A stretch of 64,000 nucleotides of DNA from Dicyema japonicum (Eukaryota; Dicyemida; Rhombozoa; Dicyemidae): the NCBI GenBank assembly GCA_011109175.1, contig RDEW01000012.1, positions 908,552 through 972,551 on the forward strand. Direction: 5' to 3'. The notes beneath the pieces were generated by a model. The model saw nothing but the letters and a program-made list of their open reading frames with translations, made no database searches and was not told where the DNA came from. The position numbers and the translations under genes are program-made. Positions 47,440-58,273 of this stretch are shown here, in pieces. How positions within the stretch are numbered: the first letter of the stretch is position 1; every line of letters begins with the position of its first letter.

Positions 47440-48030
47440 AACGAGTTTTCTCAAGATGGCCATTCCAATTTTTTGTCTCAGCAAGAACCCTTTTCGTTGA
47501 TCCTTTTTTTTTCTGGTAAGCATTCCTGCGAGTTCACAAAGAACTCAGTTGTTATTGGACCAACGGCTCTGATGACTCTACCGCAACAATAGTAAATCGG
47601 TACCGGTCTCCGAGGCAAGAATATTTTTTGATTTTCAGGTTTTCCGCATTCGAATCAGCTGCTCCAGGTGTCTGAACCGATTTGAAAAGATTCGTGCTTG
47701 AAAATGAGTCAATACAAGCTGCGTCCCAGACCAAAGATCTTCCAGATGTATAGGGGAAAAGGGTCATCCCGTCAGGTCTCTTTCCATCTCCTCGATCGAG
47801 ACCCACTGGTTCAAGCTGAGATAGGAAGCCTGTAGCCTTCAGAGCTCTGACGATCACATCGTTCAGAGCAGCGACGTGGTCCACTTCCAGTGCTTCTTCT
47901 GCAGGACAGCGGGTGCAATCCTTTTGCATCGACTGTTTTTCCGCAATCGGCATCGGTGCTCCTGGCAAACGTCTAGTCTTAGCCTTTGTCCGATTCCAAT
48001 CCTCAAAGATTTTGTCGTCCAAAAGAGTCC
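47440..48030 (-). pseudogene. Non-LTR C-terminal domain, best-preserved copy
   Basis: A 156-codon open frame on the minus strand (48022-47552) reads a TRCPAEEALEVDHVAALNDVI region, then KRPDGMTLFPYTSGRSLVWD, AACIDSFS and NLKIKKYSCLGDRYRF. Similar blocks occur in five other places. The spacing of PD, then D in VWD, is suggestive of a PD-(D/E)XK nuclease core, but this is an inference. No RT is attached here. Confidence 0.65.
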
Positions 48031-48439
48031 CTAGGTTTGGGCAAGGTATTGTACCAAGCCATGCTCCACTTCTTCCACTTTAAGCTGGCAACAAACAAGC
48101 CGTTATCCCAATTACTTTGCTTCGTTGTGTCTTCAGAGATTTTGAGTCCGGACCTGTCTAATGTAGTTTCTTCATAATTATGTCAGCTCCACAAGTTTGT
48201 TTAAGATAATGATAACTTAATCCTCAGGGACCTTCCCTGACTATGCTGGGTGTATATCTTCATTGTCTCTTATGGATAATTTATAATTCTCGAAACAATT
48301 TGAAATATTTCCCGCCCAAAATAATTGGAATATTTTGGATTAGATGACACAATTTTATATTTCAAATTTGAATTAGATATCTCATCTTTACTTATTGATT
48401 ATGAAAGGGAATACTAACACTACACAGCTAACAAAACCC

Positions 48440-48640
48440 TACAGAAGATTTTCTGACCACCATCCTTGGTCTTCCACGAAAGCGATTTACATGGAAGAAG
48501 TAATATTCTGAGGGGATGTCGGGGCAAACCTCAGGAGCTTCCATTTTGCCCAAGTCACTTTATTCCCAATCTGTGTTGTTTGAGTAATTCTGTAGAGCTC
48601 GTCGTTTGTCATAAGGTTGTAATATCATTTAACCCTTTCT
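48440..48640 (-). pseudogene. Non-LTR fragment (RT C-terminal region)
   Basis: Minus strand reads NDELYRITQT, TWAKWKLL and AFVEDQGW in broken frames, matching NDLYSKC..SRWSLF..GRPRV in the copy at 5345-6110. Confidence 0.5.
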
Positions 48641-48841
48641 AAGCCTATCTATTATCTTTTGTTGATATTGTAACTGGTTTTGTAAATCAATTTTTAATTT
48701 TTAAAAGCAATAAGGAATAGAATTAATATATTAGTCAAAATACGTAATAAAATTGAATAAATAAATTAAATTGAATAAATTAACTAAATCTTATTTCTAA
48801 CAAAAATCCTTATATTCCATAGTCATGTTAGCATTAATTAA

Positions 48842-49691
48842 TTACGATTCCCACACATGCCAAACACGTTGTTTGGCTTTCCTATGGCATTGCAGACTGA
48901 AATAATATTTATAATTACTCAATAGATCTGTTGATTCGAAGAATGTACTAAATATATTAATATCATACGAATACATTCTAGCATTACTTAGATATGCACC
49001 TTTAGGGTCAGGTTTATATCTAAACTAATTATAATTCTATACGCTTGTGGGTTGTTAAATGGATCAGTACATAATGCAAGAATATTAATTTAATATTAAA
49101 AATACCCTGTTAATCGAACATCCTTTGAATGAGCTAACGTAAAAGATTGTATAATAGAATCAGTAGGAAAATAACTATAAATTAATAACATAACTTACAC
49201 ATTTTGGAGATTTATCAGGGTTACTGCAAAATCAATATCTATAAATATAAGTCCGTAACAAGTTTTGAAATCTCTATCAAATTAAAATATAAAATACAAT
49301 CCTATAATTGTAATAGGAAAAACATTTGAATGAATAGTTGTAATATTACGATCTTCCTCGCAATGAATATAAATAATTTATGTTATAATACAAAAATTTA
49401 AGATTTATTCTCTCAAATGATAGAATGTCTACTGGAAGTAGAGTAGTGTTTCCTGCATAAAGTATATATATATCTGAATCGTAGATAAGGTCAGGATTAT
49501 TGCCAAATTGACAATCAATCCAATATCTGTGATAATAAATAATTTTTTATCTTACACTTTGTTACCAACGCGTTTTTGATCGTTACATTTTTTTATCATA
49601 GTGAAGTAATAAAACAATGCTGTAAAGATAACGGAATATTACATCAGAATTTTTACATCAATTTACGGATTTGTTTTATTAACCTATTCAT
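48842..49691 (-). CDS. Probable secreted LRR-type protein, very AT-rich, 3' part unresolved
   Basis: From ATG 49691 a short exon joins through a 47-nt intron to a hydrophobic segment (LFYYFTMIKKC), then through 49555-49527 (29 nt) to VYWIDCQFGNNPDLIYDSD and DILSFERINLKF. A 35-nt intron, after adding one T, leads to DRNITTIHSNVF; then 49297-49274 (24 nt) and 49198-49175 (24 nt) flank a 75-nt phase-2 exon, the same size and phase as a repeat exon in the genes at 1679 and 2850. The end contains FNNPQAYRIII and a long open frame with KPDPKGAYLSNARMYSYD to a stop at 48842. The signal-peptide, Cys-cap, LRR order resembles the tandem pair. Junctions after 49100 are not settled. Confidence 0.45.
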
Positions 49692-50544
49692 TAATTCACA
49701 TTTTACCATCCATAGCGTCGACAATGCGCTGACACGACAACGCGCTGACACATAAATTAGAAAAATATTTTTCCAATATAACTTTCCCAACAGCTTATCA
49801 GATTCTCTAATATCTTGTAATGTCTCATCTATAATCTCAAAGCATGTTTTTGTGTAATTTTACATTTTCCTGGATTCGAATGAAATCGATGAATCTTATT
49901 AATGAGTTTGACGAGGACTACTAGGACATTTATATAAAAAATTTTCTTAGAAATCATGTTGACTAACGATTTAAATTAACCCAATTTCACTTCAATAGTG
50001 TTATAATAAATCAGATGATCTGTTACATATTAATTTTTATTGGTGCTTATGAGTTGATATTTGAGATACTTATAGATCTTGGTGATTGACTCTTCTTTAT
50101 CTTAAAATTTGATCCTATATTGATTCTCGTTGATCCTTTTTTTCTGGCAAGCAATTCTAAGTAACTTCCGATCATAAAGTAGTCAAATTCAGTTCCCTCC
50201 AAAATTAAAAGAAAATGGAGGATCAACTATCAGAAACTACACAAAAAGGATAATAGTTAACGATTCCATGTTTGTAGCTGATATTAAAAAGTTGGGAGAT
50301 CTATGTAACCATCACATATAATGATTCTTCGAAGTTTATTCTTAATTCTTAGACTCCAGCGAGTTCTATTGAAAACATAATCAAATCATGGTTTTGTCAT
50401 AAACTATTATAGAAATGCTTATTATAGTTTTTTTTATTTTGAAAAACAAACTTTGTGATTATTTAAAATTATAAAAAAATAATTTTAAATTTATTTAATT
50501 AATTTTGAATTTTCACGTTTTGTTTGATCTCTAGTGTGAGCTAT
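49692..50544. other. AT-rich intergenic, nothing recognised
   Basis: Includes TTGATCCTTTTTTTCTGGCA at 50131, shared with 12522 and 47499, so a tiny retroelement scrap. Otherwise no feature. Confidence 0.5.
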
Positions 50545-51050
50545 ATGCAAATATTCGTCAAAACTCCTACTGGAAAAACTCTCTGTTGCGACGTGAGAAT
50601 TAATATTGTTAATTTAGATTACTCAAGCTGAGTATGTGTACGATTTACTCAAGCAAATCTCCAGAAAAATTGGTTAAGTCTTTTATTCTTATTATTAGGG
50701 GTTCCTTGTGATAGCACGTGCTTAAGCTACAACGGCCTGACATTAGACTACGAGTCTCCAATTGGCCGATGTGGGATCAAGGAATTCTCAACTTTGCAGC
50801 AATTTGTGCCACTTTTGGGTGGAAAGAAGAAAAAAAGTCCAAAAAACACACAACTCCCAAGAAAAGAAAACACGTGCGCAAAAAGGTCCCATTGGCAGCC
50901 CTCAAATTTTACAAGGTTGGCAATGATGGAGAAATCACCTTACTGAGACAAAAATGCCCGAACCCTGACTGTGGACCAGCTTCAATGATGGCTAACCATA
51001 AGAACAGACTCACTTGTGGAAGGTGCACTAAGACTATTATGACCAACTAA
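50545..51050 (+). CDS. Ubiquitin-like/ribosomal protein S27a fusion with a highly diverged ubiquitin moiety
   Basis: Exon 1 (50545-50592) reads MQIFVKTPTGKT. Introns are 50593-50617 (25 nt) and 50673-50698 (26 nt). The spliced 76-residue moiety aligns to ubiquitin without gaps, ends LLGG and is followed by a basic linker and eS31: PKKRKHVRKKVPLAALKFYKV, with a zinc finger (CPNPDC..CGRC). Total about 151 residues; human RPS27A has 156. The ribosomal part belongs to the 40S head. In the ubiquitin part Leu8 is Pro, Ile44 Ser, Lys48 Leu, Lys63 Glu, Val70 Phe, Arg72 Pro and Arg74 Leu, while Lys6, Lys11 and the GlyGly end remain. It is probably not a ubiquitin donor; nematodes have a comparable diverged UBL on this protein. 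One base is needed in the A7 run 50830-50836 to join the halves. Confidence 0.85.
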
Positions 51051-51159
51051 AGTTTAATTGGTGACTTTCTTGATTATTTTGTTTTTAATTTCTGTTTATT
51101 TTTGTTTTTGTCATTAAATTATGATCTAAACATTATTGTAGCTTTCTGCCTTAAGATAA

Positions 51160-51345
51160 CCATATGAAGCACTTTATTGTAATAATGAAGAACAGTTATG
51201 ATAGCTAATTGTTGGAAAGGGGAAAAACATGTTCCTGGCTAATTTTGGTTTGCATGTAAAGACTTGTAGACAATCCGGTTACGAGTGAGTTATCAATGAT
51301 GAATGCGTCTATCGTAAAGCGGGAAATATCGTAGATGACCGAGTG
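51160..51345 (-). repeat. SINE fragment (tRNA-derived family), diverged
   Basis: Reverse-orientation match: AAGCACTTTATTGTAATAAT, AAGAACAGTTATGATAGCTA, CAATCCGGTTACGAGTGAG and ATATCGTAGATG correspond to the SINE body. Confidence 0.5.
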
Positions 51346-52011
51346 TTTGTTCTGAGGTTGCGATGTACCTCTATTATGAGGGATTCATACTTCGCTTGAA
51401 ACCATGGTCTTTTTTTCTCGTAGGCATGGACGATATACTCGGATGTTGGAAACCTAGTGTGAACAATATATTTGTCTAATGCAGGAGGGTTCAAACCTCG
51501 TCTACTGAAAAAAGAAAACCTGAGGGGATAGTCTATCTGAAGGTGCACGTGTATATATTAATACTATTATATACTAATAATATGATCTTTCCATCAGTTG
51601 ATGTCAGGGACTTGGATACAAAGAAGAGAACATTAATATAGTATCCCACCGTCCCTCTATATATCGGGATTTATGGGAGGTTGGATATAAAATATTCAAA
51701 AATAAATTTTGAATGTCATTAAACGAAATTAATTGGGTTAAGGGACAAGGGTAATATTCCTTCTCATATCCTCCTAATAATACCAATGACTTACAGACCC
51801 CCATAATATGCTGGAAGTTGTCTTTTAAGACCGCTAGGCTTAACTGGTGAATTTACTGTCGTGGAAATTTGTATCAGTTGACCTATTGGATAATGGAGTG
51901 AAATGATTCTATTCACTCCATGTCCCCTTATGGTAAATATGTTCCATAACCACAGCCTTATAATATTCATGGACTAAAGGACTAACTCAGAGGATATCGA
52001 ATACAGAAAAT

Positions 52012-52136
52012 TTATGATTCTAATAAAGAAGGTTCTGGGTAACAACTCAAGAATTAGTACCCAGAACCTTATTTATGATTCTAATAAAGAAGGTTCTGGG
52101 TACTAATTCTTGAGTTGTGCTCAAACAACATCCTAA
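52012..52136. repeat. Direct repeat combined with an inverted repeat
   Basis: TTTATGATTCTAATAAAGAA plus GGTTCTGGGTA occurs at 52012 and again at 52070. The 29 bases after the first copy are the reverse complement of 29 bases spanning the second (AAGGTTCTGGGTACTAATTC..). The result is a near-perfect palindrome of about 80 bases preceded by a direct copy of one arm. Confidence 0.8.
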
Positions 52137-52354
52137 GCATGGTCCTATCTTTCCTGTCTCTACAATCATCTGACATATTCAACAAATAGTAAACCCCCCA
52201 GTTTCCTCTCTTGGTATCCAATTTATCCTCTTCATTCTCATCAGGTCGACCTCTTTTCTCTTATCAGGTCAACGTACTGTCTCGTATGGTGATACAGTAA
52301 GCTTGAGGAACAAATGAATTATTCATGAAGTACGTCAATTCTGTGCAATCACTA

Positions 52355-55000
52355 TACTTATTTATTGCTCTAAGATCTCTGGGTTAAAAGAGAATAAAAA
52401 TGTCCTCATCTAAGTGATCCCAGACCAAGAGGTGGAGGTCGAAACAGATATGACGGACATAATTGACCGCTCTCCATAACGGGTTTGAAGTCTTCTTGGA
52501 GGTTTTGCAAAGTATCTTAGAAAGATTTTATAGACTCCTTGGTAGGTTGGGTACCCTTAGGGATCTTCTTTGCATTGCAGAAGTGCTTCACGAAGAATAT
52601 ACTCGAGAGTCCAACCAAAAAACCATAAAAACACAGAAAATGGGGAAATTAGGTCAATTCTTGTATAAAATCAACGATCCTTTAATTTAATTTAAGAATT
52701 ATTTTACGGTACCTCAAGGAGCACTTTGAAATTACACAGGTGGTACATACCCCACAACATCTTACTGAGCGTAAGCAGTGCGTCGAAGTGCGATAATTAT
52801 ATTTTGAAGGAGGGCATGAAAAATGGAAACAATTAAAAATACATGACTTTCCGTGATGGGGGATATGGGAAAACACGTTACTTCATTAATAATTTGGATA
52901 AAATTTTCAAAGCGCAAATGTGTGGGGACAACTCGATCAGGTTGTATGCTATGGAAGTTTGTGAGTAACGTCAATGATTGCTAAAGTACGTACAAATGGG
53001 GGATATCAGTATTCAAACCTACCTAGGATTATACTGTGGTATTTCTGATAGAATACAAGTAGGGTCACTAATAATCTGTCCAGTATAAGGTGGATGGAAT
53101 TCTAAGTGGCTTCCTTTTCGATCAGCCATGTGACTGAAGCAGTGATGACTCGTATTCAAGAATAAATATCATTTACCCCTTAGTTACGCTAGGTACTACG
53201 TCTCCAAACCTCTACATCATTCCTATATGGGACAATAAGGCTCTTCAAAGTCTTGATTATCAGCGATAATTCCACGAGTAATAAGACCAACCACGCGAAT
53301 ACAATCATGACTTGGTAAGCTTACAATTATTTAAAAGTATTAAACTGATTTTATATAATTAGTGGAAATATTGATAAATATGAACGACTAAAGTAGGATA
53401 AGAATTTGAGTTGTCACAATTTCTGATTAATCCAAAGTTGAGGGGACCCGGGAATACCTTAGCCATTTTCTCAAATTCCTGATTTTAATGAGAATATTTG
53501 TGTTTGTCCTCGAGCATAAGGAGGGTGGTTCTCGGTCATTGGAAGCGTCAGAGGCGAATTGGCGAATTTAAATGTTTAAATAAACAATTTTCACGAAAGT
53601 GGACTATTGGTTAGGAAGTAAAGTCTATGGGACACTAATGATTCTTTCGAATCGTGTAGATTTGCCTGTAAAATTCCACGGCATTTTATGATGAGTCTTG
53701 TGGCTATTTTGTTTTTGTAGTCAGGATTAACATCTTCAAATTGTTGTAGTCGAAGGTATGATTATGTAATGTACAAATATTACATAATCTGTGACCAACT
53801 TCATTACTAAAGTAGAAATATAGATGACCAACTGGAGGTCTCCGAATAGTGCATTAATCATCGTTACGATTATGAGTTTACAGAATAATGAAAATTGACG
53901 TGGTTTGCTGCTCATTTGTTAGAGACATTTACATAAAGTTAAAATTATGTCAAATATTTATTATTTGGTTTTACTATGGTCAAATTAATAGAACTGTAAC
54001 AATTTTACCTGAAAGAGTTATCCCTTCTGTTGGAACATCATATTAATTAAAGAATACACACTTGATAATATGTTTGTGTGCGAGAACGTTGGACATTTAG
54101 TTGTGTTCGGAACTTTTGGTAAGCTTTTTTTCGGACCATAATCCGAGGATATTTTTAATAAGCCTGATATATCGCAATTAAATTTTATCCGGTTCCCTCG
54201 GTCAGAGTGGAACTTATCCTTCCCCATCATCACGTCTTTTCCAAGTAACCGCCATTATGAAAACTCCTCATAGTAGAGAAGAGAGGAATCTTATTGGATC
54301 CCGACCAGGCTCCTAAGACAGGAGTCAATTACTAATTATAATGTTATGTCATAAGGAGATTGACAGTCGTTTAATGAGCATCTATTAATCATAACCAATA
54401 CTCCACAAGACAACTCACTATACAAGTCAACTCTCGCGTGGAGACAAGTTTTTGGATCGATCCCCTACTTATCAAAGATACAAACCATAGACGCAGAGTT
54501 TGATTAAGCAAAGGAAGGCCCAGAAGTTGACTTTTGCAATCGATATCCTATGAAAACAAGAAAGAAGGGACTTTCTGGAAGCGGTGGGTGCAATTGAGGG
54601 GTAACCGGTAAATTCATCGCGAGGTAAATTCATCCCAGTTAAATCAATGAACCACCTAGGCGGGTTTCTAGATAGAAGAGGTCGAAATTTTGATTTTTTA
54701 TATTATAGTTAAATTGCGATTTTAGAGATTATTCAGCGATAGGAGTCACGTATCCGTGAAGGTAGGACCTATGAAAATTGAAAAGAGAGGACCTATTTTT
54801 TCACCTCTCTTCAGAAGTTGACGTATGCCTGCCATACATTATTAGGGGGATCAATTTAGTTGTCACAAGCAGACGTTCTCTTTTGCGTTCCCTCCTTGGA
54901 TTAATTACCAATGACTATTTTTGCTAGGCTTACCAAAGATTGTACGCCTGTGGCTAACAAATAATAAAATAAATAACTCTGTCAGTATTCATCTATATAC
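52355..55000. other. Mostly intergenic; possible unrecognised exons on the minus strand at 52750-53150
   Basis: On the minus strand a frame starting at about 53130 reads MADRKGSHLEFHPPYTGQII and CILSEIPQYNPR, and another (52974-52762) reads RVVPTHLRFENFIQIINE. They might be exons of one gene, but no junction fits and no family is recognised. A segment near 52355-52450 resembles the non-LTR ends at 600 and 17760. The outer MULE begins at 54600. Confidence 0.3.
54591..54599 (+). repeat. Target-site duplication of the outer MULE, left copy
   Basis: CAATTGAGG stands immediately before the left end of the outer element and is repeated exactly at 59552-59560. Nine bases is typical for Mutator-like elements. 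Confidence 0.85.
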
Positions 55001-55778
55001 GACGATTGAAACATAAAATTGCCAGTTTTCTTTAATGCTGAGGACAGTATTCATCTCTATCTTAAACACAAGAGTAATGGTTGCATGTAATTATTTTTCT
55101 TTTAACTTATAAAGTAGCTTATAATCTGGTGATACTGTCCTTGAATTCTCTTGTACTTTTTCGTCATTATTATAATTGATTTCTATAAAATGATATTTTT
55201 TCGCTAATTTCTTATATCTTGACAGCATGGCTCTGCAATTTGTAATGAGTGATAGAAGTAAGAGAAAACTTTTTGAAGATGGATACATTTACTGTTTTGA
55301 AAAATTTAATGGCAAAGTCACATTATGGAAATGTGAATCCTACTATAAAATTAAATGTAAAGAGAGAGTACACACCAAGGGAGACATCATTATTAAAAGA
55401 GTCAACGAACACAATCATGCTTGTGATGCTGCATATGTCGAATCAAAGAGAATTACTCAAGAAATAAAAAGAAGAGCTCTTGCATCACAAGATAATCCAC
55501 ATATTATTATAACTGAAGTGTGTGTGGGTTTGCCACTGGAGATGTCTGCCCGACTACCCATAGCTTCTTTAATTAAAAGAAACATTAGAAATTCAAGAAA
55601 TACAAAAGATCAAGCTCTTCCTAATCCACTTAACATAGACCAGTTAAGAATACCTCCAGAATACAGATACTCTTATGCCAATGAACCTTTTCTATTGTTT
55701 GATAGTGAAGACAGTGCAAACAGAACAATAATTTTTACAACGAGAAAAAATCTGAATTTGCTTTCCATATTTGTTTAA

Positions 55779-55786
55779 TATATTAT
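55779..55786 (+). repeat. Target-site duplication of the inner MULE, left copy
   Basis: TATATTAT precedes the inner element and is repeated at 58274-58281. Eight bases, in an AT-rich site, so less certain than the outer TSD. Confidence 0.65.
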
Positions 55787-56100
55787 GGTTGTAGGAAAAA
55801 AAGTCAAGTGGAAAAAAGGTCAAGCGGAAAAAAAGTCAAGTCTGTAAGCGGAAAAAAAGTCAAGCGGAAAAAAGTCAAGTTGTCTTTTTGTAGTTTATAT
55901 CGCATTTTTGTGATACTACTAGCATCTTTTAATTTTTTATAATTTTTTTCAATACTTGACTTTTTTCCGCTTGACTTTTTTTCCATTTTTGAAAATTTTT
56001 CCCTTATAAATTTTCGAAATTTAGCGCAAAATGGAAAAAAGTCAAGTCCGCTAACGAAATCACGGACTTGACTTTTTTTTCGCTTTGACTAAATCAATTT
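55787..56100 (+). repeat. Left terminal inverted repeat of the inner MULE
   Basis: Starts GGTTGTAGGAAAAAAAGTCA. Five GTCAAG-type units stand before an AT-rich core, and more follow it. The hairpin GTCAAGTCCG/CGGACTTGAC is at about 56039-56071. Confidence 0.85.
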
Positions 56101-56251
56101 AAGAATTTCAAGGTAATACTAAAATTGACTTAACTTTTTACGCTTGGTTTAATCTTTTTGACCTTGACTTTTTTCGCTTTGGTTAAATCTTTTTGACTTA
56201 ATCAATATACAGATTTTAAGGTTATAATTAGGCTTATTTTAAATATTATGC

Positions 56252-57683
56252 TTGCCACAAAAAATAAGAGACAAAATGGAGATAATATCAACTAACAAAG
56301 GAGGAAAGAAAATTTGTTTTAAGGGTTTTATGTATACAAAGCACTCGAAGACAAAAAACTATATAATTTTTAAATGTGTAAAAAAATCTTCACAAGGATG
56401 CAGAGGAAGCCTAAGAACAGATCATAATTTCGAATTTCCCAAGAAGGAATTTCCACAATCACGAATTTGACGAAAGTCAAATAAAACTGATGAAATGTGC
56501 AACGAAGCAAAACTTATTGCTAAAACGAGTCAAGAAAAATCCCTTACAAATCTATTCAAAGGTTGTGTCTGAATGTGAAACAGCAACCAGAATTATTCTC
56601 CCTTCTGCAGATTCTTTCAAGCGAACACTTAGGAATCAACGCTTGTCTCTACATATTCCAAAAAATATTTTCGATCTCGGAGATATTCCATCGTCTTTAT
56701 CTTTAACTCTTGGTCCAGATTCAGAAAATTTTTTAATTTATGATAATCATAGAAGAACCGATAGAATATTGATATTCAGCACCAAAACTAATATAACGTT
56801 ATTGGCGAATTCAAAATCATGGTATATGGATGGAAATTTCTCCATGGCACCATGTATCTTCAAGCAAATCTATTTTATCAGGATTCAGTTCAATGCCAGT
56901 GCAATTACAGTTATTTATGGAATATTACCTTCTAAATCACGAAAGATTTACGAAGAATTTTTTGAGGCTATTCAAAATGCAATTCATAATTTGAATTTGG
57001 AATTTTGTCTTGAAACTATTATGGCAGACTTTGAAGATTCGGTATTTCGAGCTGTCCTTGCAGTATTTGGGAGACGAATACATATTAGAGGATGTTATTA
57101 TCATCTAAGACAGTCAACCTGGAGAAAAATTCAAGAATTGCATCTAGTAAAACAATATAAAGAAAATATTAATTTTAACATTTTTTGCGCAATGATAGAC
57201 GCTCTTGCATTTTTACCCATTCAAGATATGGAAGAAGGAATAGAATTCCTAATGAATAATATGCCAGAAAATGTTCCAGATTCAAAATATATATTAGATT
57301 ATTTTGATAGAACATATGTTCGCGGTTATTATCGTTGCTTAAATGATCGAGAAAATCCCTTAGCTGTTAGAATACAGCACATTGCTCCATTGTTTCCTCC
57401 AAATTTATGGAATGTGTATGAAGCTACACTCAATAATAAACAAAGAACAAATAACTATTGTGAAGGGTGGAACAATAAATTATACAATTTGACGGGATAT
57501 CGTCATCCATCGATATGGAATATTATATCGTCATTCCAAAAAGAAGAAAAAATGACGAAAACTATTATTGACCAGGATTCCTTTGGAAAAAGAATTTCAA
57601 CAAGAACAAATAAAAAAACGATTGATAGACAAAAAAGGCTTTTAAATATATGTCTGGATCGCCAGGACGGAAAAAAACAGTAG
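56252..57683 (+). CDS. MULE transposase of the inner element (FLYWCH plus DDE), one frame break
   Basis: The N-terminal part (56276-56470) is a FLYWCH-like zinc finger: GKKICFKGFMYTKH, YIIFKCVKKSSQGCRG, and HNHEFDES in the next frame. The main frame (56490-57683) has SWYMDGNFSMAP (first Asp), ETIMADFEDSV (second Asp), GCYYHLRQSTWRKIQ (Cys/His between) and RTNNYCEGWNNKLYN (Glu), the DDE order of Mutator-like transposases. Length with both parts is about 475 residues. A one-base surplus near 56445-56450 breaks the frame just before HNHEF. No internal stop elsewhere. It would bind the terminal repeats and cut and paste the element. Confidence 0.82.
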
Positions 57684-57976
57684 GAGAAGCCCTAAAAGCA
57701 ATTGCATGGAATATTAAATATTCTTTTGATTCACATTAAATAATCCCTTGATTCTCGTTAAATAAAAATCATATGTTTATAACATTTTAAAAAATTTTAA
57801 AAGTAGAAAAAATCTGTTTTATTTTTAGAATTTATTTCCACCACGTGTAGTTTTAGTTGTGGCGGGACATTTTAATTCATTAACATTAGCCAAAATTAAC
57901 TATTTAAATAATTTGTTATTCTAAACTCGCTTACTTTAAAATGAAACGATCATGAATAAAAATCTTAATTTATAAA

Positions 57977-58273
57977 CGGAAAAAAGTCAAGTCCGTGATT
58001 TCGTTAGCGGACTTGACTTTTTTTCCGTTTTGCGCTAAATTTCGAAAATTTATAAGGGAAAAATTTTCAAAAATGGAAAAAAAGTCAAGCGGAAAAAAAG
58101 TCAAGTATTGAAAAAATTTTTAAAAATTAAAAGATGCTAGTAGTATCACAAAAATGCGATATAAACTAAAAAAAGACAAACTTGACTTTTTTAACTTGAT
58201 GACTTTTTTTCCGCTTTGACTTTTTTTCCGCTTGACTTGACTTTTTTTCCGCTTGACTTTTTTTCCGCACTCC
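57977..58273 (-). repeat. Right terminal inverted repeat of the inner MULE
   Basis: Ends in TTTTTCCGCACTCC, the reverse of the left start apart from a few bases. It contains the same hairpin and AT-rich core in inverted order. Confidence 0.85.

Larger units (their letters stand above)
55787..58273 (+). mobile_element. Inner Mutator-like (MULE) transposon with long repeat-built terminal inverted repeats
   Basis: About 2.49 kb. Both ends (about 55787-56100 and 57977-58273) are inverted repeats of about 300 bases, made in part of tandem GCGGAAAAAAAGTCAA units, then a shared inner block with ATGCTAGTAGTATCAC-type sequence and an inverted GTCAAGTCCG..CGGACTTGAC hairpin with a 12-base loop. The element carries one transposase in the same orientation as the host transposase. 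Its ends are better matched than those of the outer element, so it is younger. Confidence 0.85.

Noticed and set aside
51440-51520. B-box-like GGGTTCAAACC near 51488
   Set aside because: No A-box at the right distance and no cloverleaf; it lies next to a SINE fragment and may be its decayed head or chance.
55787-56100. Regularly repeated GTCAAG/GGAAAAAAA units that at first sight recall a CRISPR array
   Set aside because: Units are directly abutting or on both strands, without unique spacers, and the block is one arm of a transposon inverted repeat.
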